Shown here: positions 19,287-27,796 of the stretch, piece by piece
Position numbering within the stretch: position 1 is the stretch's first letter
Layout: each line of letters starts with the position of its first letter
Assembly (NCBI GenBank): GCA_029884425.1
Contig: JAOUHV010000022.1
Span: 1-44,338 of the forward strand
Reading direction: 5' to 3'
Source: Gammaproteobacteria bacterium
Lineage (GTDB): Bacteria; Pseudomonadota; Gammaproteobacteria; S012-40
Length of the DNA stretch: 44,338 bases
Translations under genes and position numbers: made by a program
The notes under the pieces: generated by a model
The model's input: the letters and a program-made list of their open reading frames with translations, nothing else
Database searches by the model: none
What the model was told of the DNA's origin: nothing

Positions 19287-19895
19287 ATGAATAATTTTAG
19301 ACTGAGTGCAATATTTGCGCTGGCATTGATCAGCAGCGACGCATCGGCGGTATTGGCGTTTTCTCCGGGTGTGCAGGTGAACAGCATTGACGGCAACCCC
19401 ACGCCAATGCTGGGGGGAAATGCGCATTGGCTGTTGAACCAGGAAGCACGGATCGGGGTGGAAGGTTGGGTGTCGCGACAGGAAGTCAGCCCTCTGTACG
19501 GTCGGTTTGCGCAGTTGGGCGGAAGTTTTATGCGTGTGTACGACGCCCAGAGTGAGGTTGGAATTTATAACGAATTATTTGTCGGTGCCGGGCAGATGCT
19601 GCGCAAGGCCAACGCATTGTCCCAGTATCCGGCAGTGCGTGATCGGTTTGTGTTGCTGGAGCCGGGCCTGGGGTTGAACGTACCACTGAGCAAGCATTTG
19701 GCGCTGCAGGCGGGCTTGCGGTATCGCTGGGTGACCAAGGTGGATATATTGGGCACCAGTGAAAATGATCTTTATGGGGTGTCGCTGAATGCCAGGATAC
19801 AGTGGCTGCTGGGCGGAGGGAGTGATCCCCGAATCGAACCGGCGGCCATGCCAGGTTCTTTGACGCCAGAACTGGATTGGCCGCCGCTGGAGTAG
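19287..19895 (+). CDS. Small outer-membrane beta-barrel-like protein, 202 residues
   Basis: The ATG at 19287 has GGAGGT four bases upstream; the open frame extends further upstream but without such a site. Signal peptide MNNFRLSAIFALALISSDASA. The mature part alternates polar and hydrophobic residues in strand-length stretches separated by Gly/Asn/Asp turns (for example YNELFVGAGQMLRK, LALQAGLRYRWVTKVDIL), as in small 8-stranded barrels. It does not end in the usual aromatic residue: after the last strand (NARIQWLLGG) there is a Pro-rich tail of about 28 residues, so a periplasmic or surface tail is likely. Convergent with the carbonic anhydrase gene, stop codons 2 bp apart. Exact family not recognised. 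Confidence 0.75.
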   Translation: MNNFRLSAIFALALISSDASAVLAFSPGVQVNSIDGNPTPMLGGNAHWLLNQEARIGVEGWVSRQEVSPLYGRFAQLGGSFMRVYDAQSEVGIYNELFVGAGQMLRKANALSQYPAVRDRFVLLEPGLGLNVPLSKHLALQAGLRYRWVTKVDILGTSENDLYGVSLNARIQWLLGGGSDPRIEPAAMPGSLTPELDWPPLE

Positions 19896-19897
19896 AA

Positions 19898-20527
19898 TTA
19901 ATCCGGGACGCCGTCGAAAAAATCGACAATCCCGGTTTCCAGTGAATATTCGGCACCAACGATGAGCAAGTTATCGTTGAGTACGGCCCGCTCCAGGATC
20001 GTTGAGCCGGTTTTCAGGTGCTGAACCGAGGCGCGAACATTGGCGCGTACCGCCTGATCCTGTAAGGTCGCGATATCCATGTGCGCTGCGCCGCACATCA
20101 GCCCCTGCACCGCTGGCTTGACGCGATCCACAATCGACTTGATATTCACCGAGTCGTTATTGGCGCCATGCAGCAGTTCATCAATCGTGGAGTTAATGGC
20201 GCCGCAGTTGGAGTGGCCCAGCACCACCACCAGCTTGGTTTTGAACCGTGAAATGGCGAACTCGACGCTGCCGACCTGCGATGGCGCGACGATGTTGCCG
20301 GCAACACGGATAACGAACAAATCTCCCAAACCCTGATCGAAAACGATTTCCGCAGGAACGCGTGAGTCCGAACAGCCGACGATAACCGCGAAAGGCTCCT
20401 GGCCGTCGATTAATTCTGCACGCTTGCTCGAGGCCAGCGGTTGTTTGTTGCGTAAATTGGCAGCAAAGCGCAGATTGCCTTCAATGAGTTGTTGCAGCGC
20501 TAGTTTTGCTTCAGAAATATTTGACAT
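19898..20527 (-). CDS. Beta-class carbonic anhydrase
   Basis: 209 residues, the usual length for a bacterial beta-carbonic anhydrase. It interconverts CO2 and bicarbonate in the cytoplasm. The zinc site is intact: CSDSR gives Cys52 and the Asp54-Arg56 dyad, and HSNCG gives His105 and Cys108. No signal peptide is present (MSNISEAKLALQQLIEGN), so it is cytosolic. It lies on the same strand as, and downstream of, the RuBisCO regulator gene, 142 bp away, which fits a job in supplying inorganic carbon for fixation, though the gap leaves its own promoter possible. The plant-type/Can-type distinction cannot be settled here, so no symbol is given. Confidence 0.94.
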   Translation of the reverse strand: MSNISEAKLALQQLIEGNLRFAANLRNKQPLASSKRAELIDGQEPFAVIVGCSDSRVPAEIVFDQGLGDLFVIRVAGNIVAPSQVGSVEFAISRFKTKLVVVLGHSNCGAINSTIDELLHGANNDSVNIKSIVDRVKPAVQGLMCGAAHMDIATLQDQAVRANVRASVQHLKTGSTILERAVLNDNLLIVGAEYSLETGIVDFFDGVPD

Positions 20528-20669
20528 GTTGTCTCGTTCATTGCATTTGAGCCAGGTCTGCAGCGAGTGTTTGTTATATCTGTAGACCGATGGCGTTGGC
20601 CTTAAACACTAGAGGCGCGTAGCGAGCCACACCTTGACGCGTTGTCTGTGAACAGGACGCGAAAAACGG

Positions 20670-21596
20670 CTAATTATCGTTGATTATGCGCATAGAGTCA
20701 TCAACGATTTGATTTCCCTTCTGCAGCATGAAATCCAAAAAGGTCTGGGCAGCCAGTGGCAGACGCTTGCCTTTGAGGTGTACTGCATACCAGCGGCGCT
20801 TGATCGGAAAATGCTCAACATTGAGCACCACCAGCTTGTTGGCGTTGATTTCCAGTGTCAGTGAATGCAGCGACAGCACGGCCACGCCCAGGCCGGCCAT
20901 AACCGCCTGCTTGATGGCTTCGCTGTTGCCCAATTCCATATAGGGTTCGATCACCATGCCCTGTTCATTGAACACCCGGTCGGTCGCCTTGCGGGTACCT
21001 GAACCCAGTTCGCGTTCAATAAAACGCTCTTTGGCCAGTTGCTCCAGCGAGATTTTTTTCTTTTTCGCCAGCGGGTGACCAGGGTGGGCGACTACCACCA
21101 GAATGTTTTCCATGAACGGAAATGCTTCCACATCCTTGTCTTCGGGGACCTGTCCCATCACCACAAAGTCATCCTGATTGTCCTGCAGGCGCTGCAGAAC
21201 GATTTCCCGGTTGGTGAAGGTCAGTTTGGGGTCGACCTCGGGATATTGCTGTAAAAAAGCGCCCAGCATGTGCGGCATGAAATACAGCGTGGTACTGACC
21301 ACCGATAGCAGCATCGGTCCTTTTACCGAGCCCTCCAGGTCCTGCACGCTGAGTTTTAGCTGACTGACTCGGTTGAGAATATCCAGGCTGGCGGAATAAA
21401 GCTCCTCGCCGGCACGGGTCAAAAAGATCTTGCGGCCTACATGATCAAACAAGGGAAGTCCGACTTGTTCCTCCAGGCGTTTGATCTGGATCGACACGGC
21501 GGGCTGGGTCAAAAACAGCTCTTCGGCGGCGCGGGTAAAGCTGCGGTGGCGTGACACCGCCTCGAACAGGCGCAACTGCTGTAGCGTCAGATGCAT
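20670..21596 (-). CDS. cbbR: LysR-type regulator of the RuBisCO operon
   Basis: 308 residues, standard LysR length. The N-terminus (residues about 4-63: LTLQQLRLFEAVSRHRSFTRAAEELFLTQPAVSIQIKRLEE) is the winged helix-turn-helix, followed by a linker helix and a periplasmic-binding-protein-like effector domain from about residue 90 (KGPMLLSVVSTTLYFMPHML). AGAGGA lies about 9 bases before the ATG. It is transcribed divergently from cbbL across a 308-bp gap, the classical cbbR-cbbL arrangement; CbbR proteins sense Calvin-cycle metabolites and activate cbb transcription. The family assignment is certain from sequence; the CbbR role rests on the position and typical sequence features such as the conserved SRHRSFTRAAEEL segment. 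Confidence 0.93.
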   Translation of the reverse strand: MHLTLQQLRLFEAVSRHRSFTRAAEELFLTQPAVSIQIKRLEEQVGLPLFDHVGRKIFLTRAGEELYSASLDILNRVSQLKLSVQDLEGSVKGPMLLSVVSTTLYFMPHMLGAFLQQYPEVDPKLTFTNREIVLQRLQDNQDDFVVMGQVPEDKDVEAFPFMENILVVVAHPGHPLAKKKKISLEQLAKERFIERELGSGTRKATDRVFNEQGMVIEPYMELGNSEAIKQAVMAGLGVAVLSLHSLTLEINANKLVVLNVEHFPIKRRWYAVHLKGKRLPLAAQTFLDFMLQKGNQIVDDSMRIINDN

Positions 21597-21641
21597 GGAT
21601 GATCCTCTATGTATAACCTTATGTTAATAACAAATATTAAT

Positions 21642-21656
21642 ATTATTAAGTTTTGT
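21642..21656 (+). repeat. 15-bp direct repeat, copy 1 (candidate CbbR site)
   Basis: ATTATTAAGTTTTGT, identical to 21765-21779. This copy lies in the cbbR-proximal half of the divergent region, right beside the TTAATA-N5-TATTAA palindrome. Confidence 0.65.
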
Positions 21657-21764
21657 TAATCAACATTTGTTTGTAGGATTGCTCTCGTTCCACGGGGAAT
21701 CGCCGTGAAGCAGAAGCTGAGCGTTTTACATAGGTATAAGCTTCTGTAAATGTAAAGAATAAGA

Positions 21765-21779
21765 ATTATTAAGTTTTGT
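21765..21779 (+). repeat. 15-bp direct repeat, copy 2 (overlaps the candidate cbbL -35)
   Basis: ATTATTAAGTTTTGT, identical to 21642-21656, starting 123 bp later. It touches the predicted -35 of cbbL, where LysR-type activators commonly bind. Confidence 0.65.
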
Positions 21780-21802
21780 ATATGTCTCGTTTTGCATATA
21801 GT
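21776..21802 (+). promoter_or_regulatory. Candidate sigma-70 promoter of cbbL
   Basis: TTGTAT (21776-21781) and TATAGT (21797-21802) with a 15-base spacer. The short spacer would make it weak alone, as expected for an activator-dependent promoter. Transcription would start near 21809. Confidence 0.42.
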
Positions 21803-21888
21803 GCACTTAGATTTTCGCACTAAGCAATAACAAAAAGGTTTTAAGAGGCTACAACCATTTCGGGGGTAGTCAATTGAAAAAGCAAACT

Positions 21889-21895
21889 AGAGAGG
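21889..21895 (+). promoter_or_regulatory. Ribosome binding site deciding the cbbL start
   Basis: AGAGAGG ends 9 bases before the ATG at 21905 but directly abuts the in-frame ATG at 21896. The spacing selects 21905 (MAEKKYSAG) as the start. Confidence 0.7.
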
Positions 21896-21904
21896 ATGCT
21901 TACC

Positions 21905-23326
21905 ATGGCAGAAAAGAAATACAGCGCGGGTGTAAAAGAATACCGCGAAACTTACTGGTTGCCAAATTACACTCCTGCTGAGAGTGATTTGCTGGCATGT
22001 TTCAAAGTTATTCCACAAGCTGGCGTTCCACGCGAAGAAGCTGCTGCTGCGGTTGCTGCTGAATCTTCAACTGGCACCTGGACTACCGTATGGACTGACC
22101 TGCTGACCGACCTGGATCACTACAAAGGTAAGGCCTACGCGATCGAAGACGTACCTGGCAACGACGACGCGTTCTACGCGTTCATTGCTTACCCAATCGA
22201 TCTGTTCGAAGAAGGTTCTGTTGTAAACGTATTTACCTCTCTGGTAGGTAACGTGTTTGGTTTCAAAGCTGTACGCTCTCTGCGTCTGGAAGACGTTCGC
22301 TTCCCGCTGGCGTACGTAATGACTTGTAACGGTCCACCCCACGGTATCCAGGTTGAACGCGACAAGATGAACAAGTACGGCCGTCCAATGTTGGGCTGTA
22401 CCATCAAGCCAAAACTGGGTCTGTCTGCGAAGAACTACGGCCGTGCAGTATATGAGTGTCTGCGTGGTGGTCTGGACTTCACTAAGGACGACGAAAACGT
22501 TAACTCTCAGCCTTTCATGCGCTGGCGCGATCGCTTCCAGTTCGTACAGGAAGCAACTCTGAAAGCTGAACAGGAGACTGGTGAGCGTAAAGGTCACTAC
22601 CTGAACGTAACTGCTCCAACTCCTGATGAAATGTTCAAGCGCGCAGAATACGCAAAAGAAATCGGCGCTCCGATCATCATGCACGACTACCTGACTGGCG
22701 GCTTCTGTGCCAACACTGGTCTGGCTCAGTGGTGTCGTGACAACGGCATGTTGCTGCACATCCACCGTGCAATGCACGCCGTATTGGATCGTAACCCCAA
22801 CCACGGTATCCACTTCCGCGTGTTGACCAAGGCTCTGCGTCTGTCCGGTGGTGACCACCTGCACTCAGGTACTGTTGTAGGTAAGCTGGAAGGTGATCGT
22901 GAAGCCACTCTGGGCTGGATCGACATCATGCGCGATTCTTACATCAAAGAAGATCGTTCACGCGGCATCATGTTCGACCAGGACTGGGGCGCAATGCCTG
23001 GCGTAATGCCAGTAGCTTCTGGTGGTATCCACGTATGGCACATGCCTGCGCTGGTTAACATCTTCGGCGACGACTCTGTGCTGCAGTTCGGTGGCGGTAC
23101 TCTGGGTCACCCATGGGGTAACGCTGCGGGCGCTGCTGCCAACCGTGTTGCTCTGGAAGCGTGTGTTGAAGCTCGTAACCAAGGCCGTCAGTTGGAAAAA
23201 GAAGGTAAAGACATTCTTACCACTGCAGCTAAGTCTAGCCCAGAACTGAAGATTGCTCTGGAAACTTGGAAAGAGATCAAGTTCGAATTCGACACAGTTG
23301 ACAAACTGGACGTAGCGCACAAGTAA
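21905..23326 (+). CDS. cbbL: RuBisCO large subunit, form IA
   Basis: 473 residues from the ATG at 21905, the usual form I length. It carboxylates ribulose-1,5-bisphosphate in the Calvin cycle as part of an L8S8 enzyme. Active-site features are intact: Lys168 in [10 protein letters not shown], the carbamylated Lys194 with Asp196 and Glu197 in [17 protein letters not shown], and loop 6 in [13 protein letters not shown]. The N-terminus ([15 protein letters not shown]) and overall sequence match form IA rather than the form IC type. No carboxysome shell genes follow; instead cbbS, cbbQ and cbbO do, the arrangement of the non-carboxysomal form IA operons. Codon use is markedly biased to CGT, GGT, GTA and AAC, unlike many neighbours, as expected for a very highly expressed gene. 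Confidence 0.98.
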   Translation: MAEKKYSAGVKEYRETYWLPNYTPAESDLLACFKVIPQAGVPREEAAAAVAAESSTGTWTTVWTDLLTDLDHYKGKAYAIEDVPGNDDAFYAFIAYPIDLFEEGSVVNVFTSLVGNVFGFKAVRSLRLEDVRFPLAYVMTCNGPPHGIQVERDKMNKYGRPMLGCTIKPKLGLSAKNYGRAVYECLRGGLDFTKDDENVNSQPFMRWRDRFQFVQEATLKAEQETGERKGHYLNVTAPTPDEMFKRAEYAKEIGAPIIMHDYLTGGFCANTGLAQWCRDNGMLLHIHRAMHAVLDRNPNHGIHFRVLTKALRLSGGDHLHSGTVVGKLEGDREATLGWIDIMRDSYIKEDRSRGIMFDQDWGAMPGVMPVASGGIHVWHMPALVNIFGDDSVLQFGGGTLGHPWGNAAGAAANRVALEACVEARNQGRQLEKEGKDILTTAAKSSPELKIALETWKEIKFEFDTVDKLDVAHK

Positions 23327-23355
23327 AACTTGTTGCACAGGTTCTGCGTAGCGTT

Positions 23356-23393
23356 GGTGGGGCTTCGGGGTCCTCTGAACCCCCACCTTTTTT
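23356..23393 (+). terminator. Terminator-like hairpin between cbbL and cbbS
   Basis: GGTGGGG (23356-23362) pairs with CCCCACC (23381-23387), with an inner TTC/GAA pairing across a C-C mismatch, followed by six T (23388-23393). It lies 29 bases past the cbbL stop and 37 bases before the cbbS start. It could partly terminate or stabilise the cbbL message and so set the large-to-small subunit ratio. Confidence 0.78.
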
Positions 23394-23430
23394 AAACGCG
23401 TCGAATCCAACTTACTTTGAGGATTAAACA

Positions 23431-23787
23431 ATGAGTGAAATGCAAGATTACAAATCAAGCTTGAGCGACGTATCAAGCCGTAAGTTTGAAACTTTCTCTT
23501 ACCTGCCAGCCATGTCTGACAAGCAGATCAGAGAACAGGTTCAGTACATCGTATCTCGTGGCTGGAACCCAGCTATCGAGCACACCGAGCCTCAGAATGC
23601 TACCGGTTCTTACTGGTACATGTGGAAACTGCCTATGTTCGGTGAAACCGACGTAGACCGTATCCTGAACGAAGCTGCAGCAGCTCACAAGGCGCACCCA
23701 AAGAACCACGTGCGTCTGGTAGGTTACGATAACTTCGCACAGTCTCAAGGTGCGTCCATGGTTATCTACCGCGGTACTCCAGCCTAA
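23431..23787 (+). CDS. cbbS: RuBisCO small subunit
   Basis: 118 residues, typical of bacterial form I small subunits. ATG preceded by GAGGA about 7 bases upstream. Conserved features are visible: [28 protein letters not shown] near the N-terminus, then [14 protein letters not shown] and [14 protein letters not shown]. It caps the L8 core and is needed for full activity. It lies 104 bp after cbbL, separated by a terminator-like hairpin, and its biased codon use matches cbbL, consistent with a shared high-output unit. Confidence 0.98.
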   Translation: MSEMQDYKSSLSDVSSRKFETFSYLPAMSDKQIREQVQYIVSRGWNPAIEHTEPQNATGSYWYMWKLPMFGETDVDRILNEAAAAHKAHPKNHVRLVGYDNFAQSQGASMVIYRGTPA

Positions 23788-23809
23788 TTTTTTAGGTTAG
23801 CTGTATCTT

Positions 23810-23832
23810 GTGGCCCGGCGTTGCCGGGCCAC
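23810..23832 (+). terminator. GC-rich hairpin after cbbS
   Basis: Perfect 10-bp stem GTGGCCCGGC / GCCGGGCCAC (23810-23819 and 23823-23832) with a GTT loop. The following TTCTCCTT is only weakly T-rich, so it may be a leaky terminator or an mRNA 3'-end stabiliser that lowers expression of cbbQ and cbbO relative to cbbLS. Confidence 0.7.
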
Positions 23833-23915
23833 TTCTCCTTCACCAAACATTTTTTAAATAATTTCCTGCCGAGATTATTCAGAAAATGTCTGGGTCACAC
23901 ATCGAGGATCTGATT

Positions 23916-24746
23916 ATGAGCCAAGTTGCCAAGTTGAATACCGAACACGCAATCTCCCAATACCTGGTAAAAACCGAGCCTTACTACCGTCCTGTTGCTG
24001 ACGAAGTAGAAACCTACGAAGCAGCCTATGCAGCGCGTCTGCCGATGATGCTTAAAGGTCCAACCGGTTGTGGTAAATCCCGCTTTGTTGAATACATGGC
24101 GTGGAAACTGGGCAAACCTCTGATTACGGTTGCCTGTAACGAAGACATGACTGCATCGGATCTGGTGGGTCGTTTTCTGTTGGACAAAGACGGCACCAAA
24201 TGGCAGGACGGTCCACTGACTCTGGCTGCACGTATTGGCGCGATTTGTTACCTGGACGAAGTGGTTGAAGCGCGTCAAGACACCACGGTTGTGATTCACC
24301 CTGTGACTGACCACCGTCGTGAGCTGCCGCTGGACAAAAAAGGCGAGCTGGTGAAATGTCATCCTGATTTCCAGTTGGTGATTTCTTACAACCCCGGTTA
24401 TCAGTCCTTGATGAAAGATTTGAAACAGTCCACCAAGCAGCGTTTTGGTGCACTGGACTTTGATTATCCTTCTGCGGAAGTCGAAGTTGAAATTATTGCC
24501 AAAGAAGGCGGTGTGGACAAAGCCACTGCCGAGAAGCTGGTGCAGATCGGCGCGCGTGGTCGAAACCTGAAAGGCCACGGTCTGGACGAAGGTATTTCTA
24601 CTCGTCTGCTGGTTTACGCAGCGCAGCTGATCAACAAAGGTGTTGCGCCTGTCGTGGCTTGTCGTGTGGCGCTGGTGCGTCCGCTGACGGATGATCCAGA
24701 CATGCGCGAAACCCTGGATGCTGCTGTTAGCACATTCTTCGAATAA
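23916..24746 (+). CDS. cbbQ: CbbQ, AAA+ ATPase of the RuBisCO activase
   Basis: 276 residues from the ATG at 23916, chosen because GAGGAT lies 6 bases upstream; an ATG at 23886 would add ten residues without a good site. MoxR-type AAA+ protein: Walker A GPTGCGKS at residues 48-55, Walker B ICYLDEV with Asp114/Glu115, and a sensor-1 Asn159 in ISYNPGY. In studied autotrophs CbbQ forms a hexamer that works with CbbO to remove tight-binding sugar phosphates from inhibited RuBisCO. The length and C-terminal part match the family. It lies 128 bp after cbbS behind a hairpin, and 201 bp before cbbO. Confidence 0.96.
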   Translation: MSQVAKLNTEHAISQYLVKTEPYYRPVADEVETYEAAYAARLPMMLKGPTGCGKSRFVEYMAWKLGKPLITVACNEDMTASDLVGRFLLDKDGTKWQDGPLTLAARIGAICYLDEVVEARQDTTVVIHPVTDHRRELPLDKKGELVKCHPDFQLVISYNPGYQSLMKDLKQSTKQRFGALDFDYPSAEVEVEIIAKEGGVDKATAEKLVQIGARGRNLKGHGLDEGISTRLLVYAAQLINKGVAPVVACRVALVRPLTDDPDMRETLDAAVSTFFE

Positions 24747-24753
24747 GTGCATT

Positions 24754-24824
24754 GGTGCGTGCGTTTATGCCCTTCGGGTACACCCTACGTCACCATACTG
24801 GATGTAGGGTGCGCCGTGCGCACC
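24754..24824 (+). repeat. Imperfect inverted repeat in the cbbQ-cbbO gap
   Basis: A 71-bp element whose ends pair (GGTGCG at 24754-24759 with CGCACC at 24819-24824) and whose inner arms pair exactly (CACCCTAC at 24781-24788 with GTAGGGTG at 24804-24811). GTAGGGTGCGC-type ends are seen in dispersed intergenic repeats of many proteobacteria, so this may be a REP- or MITE-like element. It would fold as a long hairpin in the cbbQ-cbbO message. Confidence 0.55.
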
Positions 24825-24947
24825 ACAAGACACAACGCGTTGGATAATACTTATCCCGCAGGTGACTTAAGCGACATCCAGGCATAGTTTGCCACCAGGA
24901 AGTAAAATTGCGACTGGTGTATTGCGCCTGGATTCTAGGAGAGAATC

Positions 24948-27287
24948 ATGAGCGTAAATCTCGACGATTATCGTGAAGCGCTGGAAAAAGCAGCGCCACA
25001 GCTAAAAGACACTCTCGATGCCACGTTTCATGAGGCCGCGCGCAATATGTCTGCGCAGGCGCTGCATGATTACATGGAAGGTGCGCGAGGTCTGGCCAAT
25101 CTTGGACGTGGCCCCAATCTGGTTACCTCTTTCCTGGAAGAAATGCCCGCCGTTGCCAAAGAATGTGGTGACGACATTATTCGTGACTGTATCAGCGCGG
25201 CGATGAAGCTGTCGTCGATGACTTCTGGCGAAGTCATTGCGTTGATGTTTGCCAGCTTGCCCAATGTGTCGCGCCGTCTGGGTGATCCAGAAATGGTACG
25301 CGCCTATCTGCAATTAATTCATCAGTTGTCTGCCAAGGCATCACGCGGTCTGCGGCCGATGTTGGGCGTGATGGATGAACTGCTGTCCAAGTTGACACTG
25401 AGCGGTTTGAAGCGCTGGGCCTTGTATGGTGCGCAGGCGTATGCCAAAGACCTTCCCGGTCAGGCCAGATTTTTCGCGCTGGAAACTGAAGATTCCAAAG
25501 CGATGCTGCAGCAACAGCGTCGAGGCTCGCTGTTTATCGATAATCAGCGCAAGATGAATTTCTATTTGCGCGCCTTGTGGGGCCGTGACTTTTTCCTGCG
25601 TCCTACGGCGGCAGATCACGATGGCTTTAAACCCTATATTCAAGCACGCATCATGCACTTGCCCGATGCGGTCGACCCCATCGGTGATGTGAGTGGTCAG
25701 GATCTGTATCGCGCCATGGTGGTTCACCAGGCCGCGCATTTGATGTATACCCGTGAGCCAATTTCTGCCGAGCAGCTCAGTCCCGCACAGATATTTTTTA
25801 TCGGATTCATGGAAGATGCGCGCATTGAATATTGCGCAATGCAAAACTTCCCCGGTCTGAAAAAACTGTGGGGTTCTTTGCACCGCATTGAGCGCAAAGA
25901 CAAACCGTTGCATCCGACGGTGTTGGTGTTGGAGCGTGTGGCGTTGTCACTGCTTGATGCAGAAGAAAAAGTGGGTGACGCGGAAATTGACGCCCTGGTG
26001 GAAAAATTCCGCACCAACGTTGAATCCAACAAGGACAATCCGCAGTTCTCCTGGCACATGGGTCTGGAGCTGTTTAATTTGCTGACAGCGCGCAAAGATG
26101 TGCCCAGTCTGCGTATTCTCGAATCATTGCGCATTCCTTATCGCGATGACAATCGTCTGATCTGGGATTTTGACGAATTTGCTTGGGCCGACAGCGAGGA
26201 ATACATGGCGGCCAGCCAGCGTCAGGTGCGCAAATATGTCAGCGCCGTGGAAATGGCCAACGAAGTGGATTGCGAACTGGCCGGCGATGATGCGCAGGAA
26301 GTGTGGATTTGCGCTACCGAGTTTATGCCTTACGAGGATGATCTGGAAACCACGGTCAGCTTTAATCAGATGTGGGGCAAGGAGCCGGTGTCTGATCCCT
26401 TCCACTATCAGGAGTGGGATTATCAAGTGCAGTTGCATCGCCCTGATTGGGCGACGGTGTTCGAACGTCGTCAGCCCAAGGCTGATCCGCAGATCATTGA
26501 CAATATTCTGATCGAGCACAAGCCGGTTACTCATCGCATCAAGAAAATTATCGACATGTTGCAGCCCGAGGGCGTGCAGCGTGTACGTAATCTGGAAGAT
26601 GGCGATGAGATTGATATCAACGCTGCTATTGATGCGATGATTTCGATTCGTATGGGAGAACAGCCTAATCCGCGCATCACCATGCGTAACGTGATCAAGA
26701 ATCGCGATTTGTCAGTAGTGGTGTTGCTGGATTTGTCGGAATCCACCAACGAAAAAATGAATGGCTCGGAAAAAACCGTGCTGGAGCTGACGCGCGAAGC
26801 GGCTTCACTGGTGGCTACCGCGATCAATGGCGTGGGCGATCCGTTTGCGATTCACGGTTTTGCTTCGGACGGTCGGCATGATGTGCAGTACTACCGCTTT
26901 AAGGATTTTGCCGAGAAGTGGGGCGATGATGTGAAGTCGCGCCTGGCCGGTATGAAAGGCGGATACTCCACGCGTATGGGCGCGGCATTGCGCCATGCTG
27001 GTCGTCATTTGCTTGAACAGCGCGAGCGCAAAAAATTAATTCTGGTGGTGACCGACGGTGAACCTGCAGACATTGACGAACGCGATCCGCAGCATTTGCG
27101 CATGGATACCAAGAAAGCAGTGGAAGAATTATCCACCAAGGGTGTGATGACCTACTGTCTGACCCTGGATCCTGATGCGGATGCCTATGTGAAGCGGATT
27201 TTTGGAGCCAACAGTTACACCGTCATTGATCACGTTGATCGTTTGCCGGAAAAACTGCCGTCGTTGTTTGCCAGTTTGACGCGTTAA
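24948..27287 (+). CDS. cbbO: CbbO, von Willebrand A-domain adaptor of the RuBisCO activase
   Basis: 779 residues, normal for CbbO. ATG preceded by AGGAGAG. The long N-terminal part is the helical CbbO region; the C-terminal 190 residues are a von Willebrand factor A domain with an intact metal-binding MIDAS: DLSES at about residues 595-599, a Thr in KGGYSTRMG, and the Asp of VVTDGEP. In characterised systems CbbO links the CbbQ hexamer to RuBisCO through this domain. It is the last gene of the cbb block; downstream a weak stem-loop (ATGCCG at 27293-27298 with CGGCAT at 27317-27322) lacks a T run, so the transcript end is unclear. Confidence 0.95.
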   Translation: MSVNLDDYREALEKAAPQLKDTLDATFHEAARNMSAQALHDYMEGARGLANLGRGPNLVTSFLEEMPAVAKECGDDIIRDCISAAMKLSSMTSGEVIALMFASLPNVSRRLGDPEMVRAYLQLIHQLSAKASRGLRPMLGVMDELLSKLTLSGLKRWALYGAQAYAKDLPGQARFFALETEDSKAMLQQQRRGSLFIDNQRKMNFYLRALWGRDFFLRPTAADHDGFKPYIQARIMHLPDAVDPIGDVSGQDLYRAMVVHQAAHLMYTREPISAEQLSPAQIFFIGFMEDARIEYCAMQNFPGLKKLWGSLHRIERKDKPLHPTVLVLERVALSLLDAEEKVGDAEIDALVEKFRTNVESNKDNPQFSWHMGLELFNLLTARKDVPSLRILESLRIPYRDDNRLIWDFDEFAWADSEEYMAASQRQVRKYVSAVEMANEVDCELAGDDAQEVWICATEFMPYEDDLETTVSFNQMWGKEPVSDPFHYQEWDYQVQLHRPDWATVFERRQPKADPQIIDNILIEHKPVTHRIKKIIDMLQPEGVQRVRNLEDGDEIDINAAIDAMISIRMGEQPNPRITMRNVIKNRDLSVVVLLDLSESTNEKMNGSEKTVLELTREAASLVATAINGVGDPFAIHGFASDGRHDVQYYRFKDFAEKWGDDVKSRLAGMKGGYSTRMGAALRHAGRHLLEQRERKKLILVVTDGEPADIDERDPQHLRMDTKKAVEELSTKGVMTYCLTLDPDADAYVKRIFGANSYTVIDHVDRLPEKLPSLFASLTR

Positions 27288-27422
27288 TGCTGATGCCGGC
27301 AGTGGTTTAACCTTGTCGGCATGGTTTGCGGATATCGATGTTTCGTTGGCATTTTTTGGCTGGCAAATCCGTTTCGGAGGCCGATATAGTCGATAGCGTT
27401 AACGGATTATTGCGAGGAAGCG

Positions 27423-27791
27423 GTGAGCCGAGTAGCGGACGTTCCCTATTACACGCAACGCGATGACGAGATCGATGCCAAACTTTACAATCTGTGGCGT
27501 CGTGCCAAATTGCATTTTCCTACACCGATTCGCGTACCGTTAGCGGATTACCCGCACATGACCATGGTGCTGGAAGAGCACGAATGGGTGTGTGTGGATG
27601 ATGCCAACAATGATATGCCCATTCTTGCCTGGGTGGAGTTTGAAGACAAAGGTCGCGATGCACTCCACCAACCGGTGAAGTGCAAACTTAATTATTATCA
27701 CTTCGCTGCGACAAAAGTGCGTGCCCATTCGCTGGAACTAATGCAGCAAGTATTGGAGCAGCGACTGAAAGACGAACCACCCCACCTGTGA
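27423..27791 (+). CDS. Hypothetical soluble protein, 122 residues
   Basis: GTG start with GAGGAAG (27414-27420) close upstream. No signal peptide or membrane segment. The sequence is rich in charged and aromatic residues (LYNLWRRAKLHFPTPIRVP, HEWVCVDDANNDMPILAWVEFED, KLNYYHFAATKVRAHSLELMQQVLEQRL), suggesting a small alpha/beta domain ending in a helix. I do not recognise a family. It is convergent with the methyltransferase gene, with only 5 bp between the stop codons, and follows cbbO by 135 bp, so read-through from the cbb operon is possible. Confidence 0.75.
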   Translation: MSRVADVPYYTQRDDEIDAKLYNLWRRAKLHFPTPIRVPLADYPHMTMVLEEHEWVCVDDANNDMPILAWVEFEDKGRDALHQPVKCKLNYYHFAATKVRAHSLELMQQVLEQRLKDEPPHL

Positions 27792-27796
27792 AGTTG

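Larger units (their letters stand above)
21597..21904 (+). promoter_or_regulatory. cbbR-cbbL divergent control region
   Basis: 308 bp without a gene. The part next to cbbR is very AT-rich and holds a 17-bp palindrome TTAATA-N5-TATTAA (21624-21640), which fits the T-N11-A form of LysR sites. A 15-bp sequence occurs twice (21642-21656 and 21765-21779). Further inverted repeats pair CAGAAGC (21711-21717) with GCTTCTG (21740-21746) and TTTACA (21725-21730) with TGTAAA (21745-21750). A candidate cbbL promoter lies at 21776-21802, giving a leader of roughly 95 bases. Confidence 0.7.

Noticed and set aside
22067-22864. 265-residue open frame opposite cbbL
   Set aside because: Shadow caused by the biased codons of cbbL; no ribosome site or family.
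23895-24752. 285-residue open frame opposite cbbQ
   Set aside because: Complete overlap with a clearly identified gene; its sequence is His/Asn/Thr-rich with no recognised domain.
21905-27287. Carboxysome-type RuBisCO operon
   Set aside because: No shell, CsoS2 or CsoSCA-like genes follow cbbLS; cbbQ and cbbO come directly after.
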